Source: Herbaspirillum sp. GW103
GTDB taxonomy: Bacteria > Pseudomonadota > Gammaproteobacteria > Burkholderiales > Burkholderiaceae_D
Direction of reading: 5' to 3'
DNA length: 64,000 bases
Assembly: GCF_000261365.1 (NCBI RefSeq)
Contig: NZ_AJVC01000003.1
Coordinates: forward strand, 1,364,001 to 1,428,000
Shown piece by piece: positions 44,713 through 52,117 of this stretch. Both the position numbers and the translations under genes were made by a program. The notes beneath the pieces are model-generated. The model had not been told where the DNA came from, searched no databases, and saw nothing but the letters and a program-made list of their open reading frames with translations. How positions within the stretch are numbered: the stretch's first letter is position 1; each line of letters opens with the position of its first letter.

Positions 44713-45390
44713 ATGGAGACATCAATTCGACGCATGCTGTCCAAGAGCATCTGGGCGCAGGCGCTGACCGAAGAACAGCTGGCCCGGGTCGAGGCGGAGG
44801 TAGTCAGCCGCAAGATCCCGGCCGGCGGTTACGTCTGCCGCAAGGGCGATCCGGTGGCGCACTGGATCGGCGTACATGAAGGCTTGCTGAAGATGAGCAG
44901 TGTCTCGCCCGAGGGCAAGACCGTCTCTTTTGCGGGCATGGCCAACGGCGGCTGGCTGGGCGAGGGTTCGCTGCTCAAGGACGAACCGCGCAGGTATGAC
45001 GTGGTGGCTCTGCGCGAGAGCGAACTGCTGTACATGCCCAAGGCCACCTACATCTGGCTGCTGGACAACAGCATCCCCTTCAACCGCTTCCTGGTCACGC
45101 AATTGAACGAGCGTCTGGCGCTGTTCATTTCGCTGGTGGAATACGACCGCATGCTGGAGCCGGATGCCCGCGTGGCACGCTGCCTGGCGGCGCTGTTCAA
45201 TCCCTATCTGAATCCGGGCATCGGCCTGAATCTGCAAATCTCGCAGGAGGAAGTCGGCAACCTCTCCGGCACCTCGCGCCAGCGCGCCAACCAGGCTCTG
45301 CAAGTGCTGGAAAAGGCCGGCCTGCTGAAGGTCGACTATGGCAGCATCACCATCAATGACCTGGAAGGTCTGCGGCAATTTCCGGGGTGA
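44713..45390 (+). CDS. Crp/Fnr family transcriptional regulator (no Fe-S cysteines)
   Basis: 225-residue regulator. A cNMP-fold sensor domain (about 20-130, GGYVCRKGDPVAHWIGVHEGLLKMSS) is followed by a winged helix (about 150-220, ISQEEVGNLSGTSRQRANQALQVLEKAGLLKV). It lacks the cysteine set of FNR and the arginine-serine pair of cAMP-binding Crp, so the signal is something else. It is divergent from the ligase-ABC transporter block, which is the likely target. Neither the ATG at 44713 nor that at 44734 has a clear ribosome site. A terminator follows at 45424. Confidence 0.88.
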   Translation: METSIRRMLSKSIWAQALTEEQLARVEAEVVSRKIPAGGYVCRKGDPVAHWIGVHEGLLKMSSVSPEGKTVSFAGMANGGWLGEGSLLKDEPRRYDVVALRESELLYMPKATYIWLLDNSIPFNRFLVTQLNERLALFISLVEYDRMLEPDARVARCLAALFNPYLNPGIGLNLQISQEEVGNLSGTSRQRANQALQVLEKAGLLKVDYGSITINDLEGLRQFPG

Positions 45391-45423
45391 AACGCGTCCC
45401 CGGGCACGGCGCATGAAGACATG

Positions 45424-45451
45424 AAAAAAGCGCGGCCAGGCCGCGCTTTTT
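45424..45451. terminator. Bidirectional terminator (Crp-type gene / response regulator gene)
   Basis: AAAAAGCGCGG (45425-45435) pairs with CCGCGCTTTTT (45441-45451) around CCAGG. With A-runs and T-runs on both sides it can stop transcription from both convergent genes. Confidence 0.9.
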
Positions 45452-45470
45452 CGTGGGCGTATCGCGCCGG

Positions 45471-45926
45471 TCAGGGCGTGGTCGCCTCATCCCCGCGCGC
45501 CGGACGATTGCGGTTGCGCCAGTAAATGCCGGTATCGGCCACCGTCCCCATGAACTCCTTGGGGTCCGTGGATTTGACAACGTAACCATTGGCGCCCAGT
45601 TCATAGCTCTGGTTGATGTCGCGCTGGTCGTCCGAAGAAGAAAACATCACCACCGGAATGTGCGAGGTGGCGGCATTGGACTTGATGATCTTCAGGAAAT
45701 CGTGCCCGCTCATCAGCGGCAGGTTCAGGTCCAGCAGGATCAGGTAGGGGTGCAGGTCACGGCGATTGGCGTATTCCCCCTGGAAGAAGAATTCCTCGGC
45801 CAGCTCCGCATCGGCAAACCAGGTCAGCTTGTCGGCCAGCTTGCGGCTGCCCAGCGCCAGGCGTGTCAACTCCGCCACTTCCGGGCTGTCGTCGACGAGG
45901 ATGATGTCATATTGCTCGATATCCAT
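45471..45926 (-). CDS. Receiver-only response regulator (Rcp1-like)
   Basis: 151-residue protein that is just a receiver domain with a short tail. The acidic pocket is D12-D13 (VDDSPE), the phosphorylated aspartate is D66 (LLDLNLPLMSG), and the K119 region (YVVKST) completes the site. The insertion after the first helices (FFFQGEYANRRDLHPY) is typical of phytochrome-linked Rcp1-type receivers. No output domain is present, so it relays phosphate or acts by protein contact. I use the ATG at 45924-45926; an upstream GTG at 45956 is unlikely. The histidine kinases following upstream are possible partners. Confidence 0.88.
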   Translation of the reverse strand: MDIEQYDIILVDDSPEVAELTRLALGSRKLADKLTWFADAELAEEFFFQGEYANRRDLHPYLILLDLNLPLMSGHDFLKIIKSNAATSHIPVVMFSSSDDQRDINQSYELGANGYVVKSTDPKEFMGTVADTGIYWRNRNRPARGDEATTP

Positions 45927-46216
45927 GGATGGATCGCTTTCTTCAATAAATGTCACGCTGGAACCGTTCTTGTCTGGATGACCACATCACAGTCATCCTG
46001 CATCGCGTTGCCGCCTGCCCCGCCCATCCCCGGAGGCAACGCCGGCCAGTCAAGGTGACTGCGGCAGCTGCCCTGCGGCTTCGTTCCAGCATCGGCGCTC
46101 TGCTTCACACCAGTACCGACGCCGATTCCCGTACTGTCAGGGGATTATTGCACAGGCATTTTCAAAAAAACTCAGATTTTTCCTGAATGTGAATATCTCT
46201 TCACCCAAGGCTTTTG

Positions 46217-46867
46217 TCACTTGTCCGGAGTGGCAATGCCGGTGCGGATGGCATAGCGCACCAGGCCGGGCACGTCGCGGATGTCCAGGCGCTCCATCAG
46301 CTGCGCCCGGTGGGTCTCGATGGTCTTGGCGCTGACGTTCAACTGGTAGGCGATCTCCTTGGTATTGTTGCCTTCGGCGATCAATTGCAGGATTTCGCGC
46401 TGGCGCGGGGTCAGCACTTCGACGGGCGTACCGTTTTGTGCAACACGCTTCATATAGTTGTCCAGCGCCTCGCGCGAGATGTGCGAATCCAGATACTGGC
46501 GACCGTGTTTTACTTCATACAGGGCTTTTTCCAGCTCGGTGGCGGCCGAATCCTTGAAGAGATAGCCGTTGGCCCCGGCATTCAAGGCCTGCATCACGTA
46601 TTCCTCGCTGCCATACATGGACAGCATCAGGAAGCGGATGGTCGGGTACTCACCCCGCAGGCGGCGCAGCGCTTCCAGGCCGTTCATGCCTTTCATGGCG
46701 ATGTCCAGCAGCACCAGGTCGGGTTTCAATTGCGGGATCATCTCGATGACCTCGGCGCCATCGGAGGCCTCACCTACCACCTCCACGCCCGGCATGGCGG
46801 TGAGCAGGGCCTTGATGCCGCTGCGCACCAGGGCGTGGTCGTCGGCCAGCATGATTCGAGTAAGCAT
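46217..46867 (-). CDS. NarL/FixJ-type response regulator
   Basis: 216 residues: a receiver (1-120) with phosphorylated D55 (LVLLDIAMKG) and the lysine of YLFKDS, then a LuxR-type helix-turn-helix (about 150-210, LTPRQREILQLIAEGNNTKEIAYQLNVSAKTIETHRAQLM). It controls genes in response to a kinase. Its start codon abuts the stop of the next gene (46868), a receiver-PAS-histidine kinase of the matching HisKA_3 type, so the pair is clearly one two-component system. A weak hairpin plus T-run around 46160-46190 may end its transcript. Confidence 0.93.
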   Translation of the reverse strand: MLTRIMLADDHALVRSGIKALLTAMPGVEVVGEASDGAEVIEMIPQLKPDLVLLDIAMKGMNGLEALRRLRGEYPTIRFLMLSMYGSEEYVMQALNAGANGYLFKDSAATELEKALYEVKHGRQYLDSHISREALDNYMKRVAQNGTPVEVLTPRQREILQLIAEGNNTKEIAYQLNVSAKTIETHRAQLMERLDIRDVPGLVRYAIRTGIATPDK

Positions 46868-48331
46868 TTACATCCTCCTGACGATGGGGGCGACCGGCAG
46901 GTGCATGACGATTTCCGTCCCTGCGCCGGGCGCCGAAGTGATATCCATGGAGCCGCCTACCAGCACCGCCCGCTCTTCCATGTTGAGCAGGCCGAAACTG
47001 GTGCCGGAAATGGCGTTGCTGCGCGCACGCTCGATGTCAAAACCACGGCCGTCATCGCGGATGCTCAGATAGACCTGATCCTGCTGGCGGTCGATCTTGA
47101 CCCAGATGTTCTGGCACTTCGCATGGCGCAGGATGTTGGTGACCGCTTCCTGCACGATGCGAAAGGCGGTGTTCTCGATGTCGTGGTGCAATTCTCCGTC
47201 ATGGCCGCTGCTCTCGAACCAGCCATGCACGTTGGCCAGCTTGGACTTCTGCTCCACGTAGGAGCGCAGGGCCGCGATCAGTCCCAGGTTGTCCAGCTGC
47301 GGCGGGCGCAGGTCCAGCGACAGGCTGCGCACCTGGGCCAGCACGGCGGTGACGATGTCGATGCCGTTCTGCAGCGAGGGGCCTTCCAGAGAACCGGTCT
47401 TCTTGATGGTTTCCAGGTTGATCTTCAGGGCGGTGAGCGACTGGCCGACGTCATCATGCAGGCCACGCGCCAGGTGCTGGCGTTCGCGCTCCTGCACCTC
47501 GATCACGCGCGAGGACAGCAGTTGCTGGCGCTGGATCGCCAGCTCCAGCTCGCGGCGCGACTGCTCGCGCTCGGTAACGTCGATGGCCAGACCGGCCACC
47601 ATATCACCCTTGCCTTCGCCGCTGATCGGGAAGCGCACCACATCGAGGATGCGGGCGTTGTGGTTATGGTCGAACACGGTTTCCTGGGTGTGCAGCTCGC
47701 ACTTTTCTTCGAGCACCTTGCGGTCGTATTCGCGCGAGGCTTCGGCACCGCCCGTGGTCATCAGCTCGGCATCGGTCATGCCATCCATGTCATGCGGGGT
47801 CATGCCGTAGAAGGCCGATTGCGCCGGGTTGACGTAGCTGTAGCGCAGCTGCGCATCCTTGATCCAGGTCGGCATGGGGGCCGCGTTCATGAAGGCATTG
47901 AAGCGCGCCTGCATCTCGCGCAGGGCCTGGGCGCTGGCGCGTTGCTTGCGCCGCGCCTGGGCGTCGCGCAGCTCGCGGTCAACCGCGTGCGGCAGGCGGG
48001 CGATGGCGCTTTTCAAGAAGTAGTCCTGGGCGCCGGCTTTCATCACTTCCACTGCCGTCTGTTCGCCGATCACGCCGGAGACGATGATGAAGGGCGTCTG
48101 GTCGTTGTGGGCCTTGACCAGCTTCAAGGCTTCCACGCCCGAGAACATGGGCATGGAATAATCCGAGATGACGATGTCCCAGCGCTGTGCCTGCAGCGCC
48201 GCCAACAGGGCCTGTTCGTCGTCGACCCGTTCCCAGGCCGGATCGAAGCCGCCGCGCTTCAATTCGCGCACCATCAGCACGGCGTCTTCTTCCATGTCTT
48301 CGACGAACAGTACGCGCAGGGGAATGCTCAT
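46868..48331 (-). CDS. Hybrid receiver-PAS-HisKA_3 sensor histidine kinase
   Basis: 487-residue cytosolic kinase. The receiver comes first (residues 1-125, phosphorylated D57 in VISDYSMPMFSG), then a PAS domain (about 142-262), the HisKA_3 dimerisation helix with H292 (LARGLHDDVGQSLTALKINL), and an HATPase domain (DDGRGFD). With a receiver at the N-terminus it probably takes phosphate from another kinase as input and then drives the NarL-type regulator encoded next with no gap. The kinase encoded upstream (48371-50173) lies 39 bases away and is a likely source. Confidence 0.92.
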   Translation of the reverse strand: MSIPLRVLFVEDMEEDAVLMVRELKRGGFDPAWERVDDEQALLAALQAQRWDIVISDYSMPMFSGVEALKLVKAHNDQTPFIIVSGVIGEQTAVEVMKAGAQDYFLKSAIARLPHAVDRELRDAQARRKQRASAQALREMQARFNAFMNAAPMPTWIKDAQLRYSYVNPAQSAFYGMTPHDMDGMTDAELMTTGGAEASREYDRKVLEEKCELHTQETVFDHNHNARILDVVRFPISGEGKGDMVAGLAIDVTEREQSRRELELAIQRQQLLSSRVIEVQERERQHLARGLHDDVGQSLTALKINLETIKKTGSLEGPSLQNGIDIVTAVLAQVRSLSLDLRPPQLDNLGLIAALRSYVEQKSKLANVHGWFESSGHDGELHHDIENTAFRIVQEAVTNILRHAKCQNIWVKIDRQQDQVYLSIRDDGRGFDIERARSNAISGTSFGLLNMEERAVLVGGSMDITSAPGAGTEIVMHLPVAPIVRRM

Positions 48332-48370
48332 GGGACCTGTCTCTCAATCTGGCTCACGGAGTTGATCTCC

Positions 48371-50173
48371 TCAATTTTCGTCGGAAGAGCGACGCGACTC
48401 GCCCAGGCTGGGGACCACCCCCTTGCGCGGCAGCGCAAAGTAGAAGCTGGCGCCTTCCCTGGGCTTGCTCTCGGCCCATACCCGGCCGGTGTGGCGCACC
48501 ACGATGCGCTGCACCAGCGCCAGGCCGATGCCGGTGCCGGCATATTCCTCCTGGCGATGCAGGCGCTGGAAGGTGCCAAAGAGCTTGTGGGCATAGCGCA
48601 TGTCAAAGCCGACGCCGTTGTCGTGCACACCGTAGACGTATTCTTCGGCATCGGCCTGCATGGTCACGCGCACGCGCGGCTGCTCGCTGCGGCTGCTGAA
48701 CTTCACGGCGTTGGCAAGCAGGTTTTCCCATACCTGGGCAATCAGGCCGCGATTGGCCACGGCGCCTTCCAGATGCGCCACCTCGAAGATCACGCCGGGG
48801 TTTTCCTGCTGCAGACCGGCCACCACCTGGCCCACCAGTTCCTCCATCGAGAAGCGCTGCAAGGTCAGTTCACCGGTGGTGGACTTGGCCAGCTTGAGCA
48901 GGTCATTGATCAGCGCATCCATCTTGCGCACGTTGCGCCGGATCACCTGCAATTGCTCGCGGCCCTTCTCGTCGATGGCATGGGCGTAATCCTCTTCCAG
49001 GATCATGGCATAACCGGAGATGGCGCGCAGGGGCGCGCGCAAGTCGTGCGAGACCGAATAGGAAAAGCTCTCCAGTTCCTTGTTCACGTTGTGCAGATGC
49101 TGGGCCTGGCGTTCCAGGTCGGCATTGAGGGCCTCGATCTCTTCCTCGGCGCGCTTGCGCTCGGAGATGTCATAGATGACGGTGCGGCTGATGAGCTTGC
49201 TGTTGTCGCGACTGGGGATGGCCGTGGCGTTCACCAATGCAGTGAATTCACTGCCATCGGCACGCCGGAAATTGAGGTCGATGCCGCTGATCTCGCGCTT
49301 GAGCAGGAACTGCGGATGCAGCTCCTGGGCATAACGCCGGGCGCTGGCCGGGGTCAGCAGGTCGGCCTGGGTCATGCGGCCGACCACCTGTTCGCGCGTA
49401 TAGCCCAGCCATTTGAGTTCGGTATCGTTGATCTTGATGATGACCTTGTCGCTCTCGTCCACCGAGTGATAGCCGCAGGGCGCGTTGTTGTAGAGGTCCT
49501 CGATCTCGTCCGAATAGGCCTGGGCGCGCTGCTGGGCTTCCACCCGCCGCGTCATTTCCTTGCGCAGCTTGCGATAGACCAGCAGCAGCAGCGCCATGCT
49601 CAGCAGGCTGCCGCTGATGACCATGAAGATGGTCAGATTCGCGCTCATCGCGGTGTCACGCGCGCGCGTGGCCAGCAGCGCGTTCTCGTTGCCCTTCATC
49701 TGCTCGAAGCCCTGGCGGATATGATCGCTCAGCGCCTTGCCCTCAAGCACGCGGATGCGCCCCTGCTCGGGGCTCAATGCCATCAACTGGCGCGACAACT
49801 GCAGACGCTGCTGCACCAGCTCTTCGGTCTGCCGCAGCAGGCGCGTCTGCTGCGGGTTGTCACTCAGCAGCTCACGCAACTCCTGCAGCAATACGGTGAT
49901 CTGGCGTTGGCCGGTATCGAAGCCGTCGCGATATTCTTCCCGCCCCGACAGCGCGAATCCGCGCGAATTGCTGACCACGTCGCGTACGGTGGAATTGGTT
50001 TGTTCCAGCTTGTTGATCACCTGGTGGCTATGCTGCAGCCAGACGGCGTGCTGCTCGAAATCGCGCACGCTGTGGTAGGAAAATGCAGCTACCCCCAGCG
50101 ACAGCAACAGGGCCAGCAGGAAGAAAATGCCGGTGCTGGCGCGCGCCAGTCCGCTTTGTCTAGTTATCGGCAT
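48371..50173 (-). CDS. CHASE3-PAS sensor histidine kinase
   Basis: 600-residue membrane kinase. Membrane segments at about 13-33 and 180-200 flank a CHASE3 periplasmic domain. A PAS domain (about 220-340) precedes HisKA with H376 (SYSVSHDLRAPLRAISGYAMI) and an HATPase region (HDNGVGFDMRYAHKLFGTFQRLH, then GTGIGLALVQRIVVRHTG). The architecture resembles phytochrome-type and cyanobacterial kinases that phosphorylate Rcp1-like receivers, and such a receiver is encoded at 45471. It is first in the minus-strand signalling cluster. Confidence 0.92.
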   Translation of the reverse strand: MPITRQSGLARASTGIFFLLALLLSLGVAAFSYHSVRDFEQHAVWLQHSHQVINKLEQTNSTVRDVVSNSRGFALSGREEYRDGFDTGQRQITVLLQELRELLSDNPQQTRLLRQTEELVQQRLQLSRQLMALSPEQGRIRVLEGKALSDHIRQGFEQMKGNENALLATRARDTAMSANLTIFMVISGSLLSMALLLLVYRKLRKEMTRRVEAQQRAQAYSDEIEDLYNNAPCGYHSVDESDKVIIKINDTELKWLGYTREQVVGRMTQADLLTPASARRYAQELHPQFLLKREISGIDLNFRRADGSEFTALVNATAIPSRDNSKLISRTVIYDISERKRAEEEIEALNADLERQAQHLHNVNKELESFSYSVSHDLRAPLRAISGYAMILEEDYAHAIDEKGREQLQVIRRNVRKMDALINDLLKLAKSTTGELTLQRFSMEELVGQVVAGLQQENPGVIFEVAHLEGAVANRGLIAQVWENLLANAVKFSSRSEQPRVRVTMQADAEEYVYGVHDNGVGFDMRYAHKLFGTFQRLHRQEEYAGTGIGLALVQRIVVRHTGRVWAESKPREGASFYFALPRKGVVPSLGESRRSSDEN

Positions 50174-50643
50174 GGTTCACGTTTCATTGGTCTGCCAGTC
50201 ACGCTTCCGGCTTGACAGCCGGTTACCCGACCACCGGCCCGAAAGCGGCGTGCATGAAGCAAGGCTGCACGGTTTTTCACACATCTGCATTGACGGGAAC
50301 CGCGCATGCCAAGGCCGCCTGATGCGACCTCGGCATTCCCCCCGGCTGCCCGCCCCCCTGTCTGCGCCAGGGCTTGAATGGGGCTGCCGAAGTCTCTCCT
50401 TGCTGCCTGTCCCGATATCGGTGTGATGGCAATCCGATATCAACTGTTTTCTTTCTGTCAGCAAATGGAACCAAATTCTTCGAATTCATGGAAAACGCTG
50501 TTGCGGGGATGCAGCAGGAGAAGCGCATCCTGCATCGGCATCCGGCATTTTCCGATTGTTTATTCGAATTAATTCTATAATAGATTCCGATGTTTACCTG
50601 TTTTTTCAGGGTCTCTTCCTGAGCTTTGACGGCGCGTCCTCTG
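50174..50643. other. 470-base divergent spacer with palindromes upstream of the fimbrial locus
   Basis: No supported gene lies here. It contains the perfect palindrome CCGATATCGG (50412-50421), whose half GATATCGG is mirrored by CCGATATC at 50434-50441, and AT-rich DNA from 50440 to 50600. TATAAT at 50576-50581 is a likely -10 for the first fimbrial gene, with no good -35, in keeping with regulated expression. Confidence 0.6.
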
Positions 50644-51132
50644 ATGAAAAATTCCCATTCCCTGTTACTGGCGGCCGGCCTGCTGTGCTGCGCCAACCTG
50701 GATGCGCTGGCTGTCTCTTCCACTGGCAACCTCGACATTTCGGCCGTCGTGCCCTCGCAATGCGTGGTGCAGAGCGCCGCCCTCCCCTTCGGCACCTATG
50801 CGGCCAGCGCGCTGCAGCAGAACGCGCAGATCGGCGTGGCCTGCTCCAACGGCACCAGCTATACCGTCAGCCTGGATGCCGGGACCGGCAGCGGTGCCAA
50901 TGTGGCCACGCGCAAGCTGAGCACGACCGATGGCGTCAATACGCTCAACTATGGGCTGTACCAGGACGCCGCACGCACCCGTTCCTGGGGCAACAGCAAC
51001 GGCAGTGATACCGTGGCTGGCGTGGGCAATGGCAGCACCCAGAACATCCCGGTCTATGGCTACATCCCGGGCGGGCAAACCGCTCGTGCCGGCAGCTACA
51101 GCGACGTCGTGGCAATCACCCTGTCCTACTGA
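50644..51132 (+). CDS. Spore coat U (SCPU) domain fimbrial-type subunit 1
   Basis: 162-residue secreted protein with a signal peptide ending near residue 24 (CCANLDALA). The mature protein is one SCPU domain: VVPSQCVVQSAALPFGTYAAS, GVACSNGTSYTVSLDAGTGSGANVATRKLS, LNYGLYQDAARTRSWG, and the C-terminal AGSYSDVVAITLSY beta strand that donates to the next subunit or chaperone. Cysteines of SQCVVQ and VACSNG form the conserved disulfide. It precedes, but is separated by a terminator from, the chaperone-usher genes, so it may be expressed in excess as the main subunit. Confidence 0.9.
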   Translation: MKNSHSLLLAAGLLCCANLDALAVSSTGNLDISAVVPSQCVVQSAALPFGTYAASALQQNAQIGVACSNGTSYTVSLDAGTGSGANVATRKLSTTDGVNTLNYGLYQDAARTRSWGNSNGSDTVAGVGNGSTQNIPVYGYIPGGQTARAGSYSDVVAITLSY

Positions 51133-51172
51133 TCCTGAGGGCGGGCGCGCAGCGCCCGGTACCGACATGCCT

Positions 51173-51208
51173 TGGCGCACTCTCTTGCCGGAGAGTGCGC
51201 CATTTTTC
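51173..51208 (+). terminator. Rho-independent terminator after SCPU subunit 1
   Basis: TGGCGCACTCTC (51173-51184) pairs with GAGAGTGCGCCA (51191-51202), and TTTTTC follows. It separates the first subunit gene from the chaperone-usher operon. Confidence 0.9.
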
Positions 51209-51382
51209 TTGGGCAAGTGCTCTGCGCCGGCGCCTGACGGTTACTGTTGAGCAAATATTTTCTTGATTATTGATCACATTGTGTGGCTCACTTGCAACTT
51301 TCTTCACACTTGTTGTCCTGTTTCGTTTTAATCTAGCAAAAAACTGACAACGATCTGACAACCAGAGTGGAGATGTCCTGGC

Positions 51383-52117
51383 GTGACGAGTTCAGCATCC
51401 ATAGGGGGGCGGCTGGTGCGTACGACTGCGCTGGCCTGCCTGACACTGGCGGGGGGATGGCCGATGGCCCAGGCCTCCAATTTCGAAATTGCCCCGGTGG
51501 TGCTGGAGCTCTCGTCCTCGCGTACGGCTGGCGTGATCAAGATCGTCAACAACGACAGTCACAACGTTTCGCTGCAACTGCGCGCCTACGACTGGCAGCA
51601 GGCCGACAGCAAGGATGAGCTGCAGCCCACGCAAAACCTGATCATCAGTCCACCGGTGTTCAACCTGGCGCCGGGTGCTTCACAGGTGATCCGGGTGGTG
51701 GCCAAACAGCCTGCCGCGCCCAGCGAGATCGCCTATCGTCTGCTGATCGATGAAATCCCCTCGGCGACCGAGGGTGCCACCATCAATTTCAAGTTCCGCA
51801 TTTCCATGCCGGTGTTCATCGCACCGGTGACGCCGCCCAAGGCCCAGTTGCAATACCAGCTGCGCGCCGGCAAGCCCTTGCGCTTGCAGGTCGAGAACAG
51901 CGGCAACCGGCGCGCGCGCCTGCTGGACCTGGCGCTGACGCTGCCCAATGGCAAGAAGCTGAGTGCCCCGGCCGGCGGCAATCCCTATACCCTGGCCGGC
52001 ATCACCCGGCAATACCTGATCGAAAACGACACCCCGCTTGCCGTGGGCAGCCGAGTCAAGCTGACTGCCAGCAGCGATGGCGGGCCGATTGAGGCCGAAC
52101 TCACCGTGGTGCCTTGA
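51383..52117 (+). CDS. Periplasmic pilus chaperone (PapD-like, SCPU class)
   Basis: 244-residue two-domain immunoglobulin-fold chaperone with a signal sequence ending around PMAQA. Family marks: FEIAPVVLELSS, the basic RVVAK segment near the end of domain 1 (GASQVIRVVAK), and the C-terminal domain with LTLPNGKKL. The start is taken as GTG at 51383, with GGAG about ten bases upstream. It folds subunits in the periplasm and hands them to the usher. The next gene overlaps its stop by four bases (TTGA), which signals coupled translation. Confidence 0.88.
   Translation: MTSSASIGGRLVRTTALACLTLAGGWPMAQASNFEIAPVVLELSSSRTAGVIKIVNNDSHNVSLQLRAYDWQQADSKDELQPTQNLIISPPVFNLAPGASQVIRVVAKQPAAPSEIAYRLLIDEIPSATEGATINFKFRISMPVFIAPVTPPKAQLQYQLRAGKPLRLQVENSGNRRARLLDLALTLPNGKKLSAPAGGNPYTLAGITRQYLIENDTPLAVGSRVKLTASSDGGPIEAELTVVP

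Noticed and set aside
46214..50215. A 1333-codon open frame on the plus strand across the histidine kinase genes
   Set aside because: It is the antisense shadow of three well-supported genes on the minus strand; its translation is His/Gln/Leu-rich with no domain, as expected in high-GC DNA.
51262..51276. Possible FNR box TTGATTATTGATCA upstream of the pilus chaperone
   Set aside because: The second half is GATCA rather than ATCAA in the right phase, so it does not match TTGAT-N4-ATCAA.
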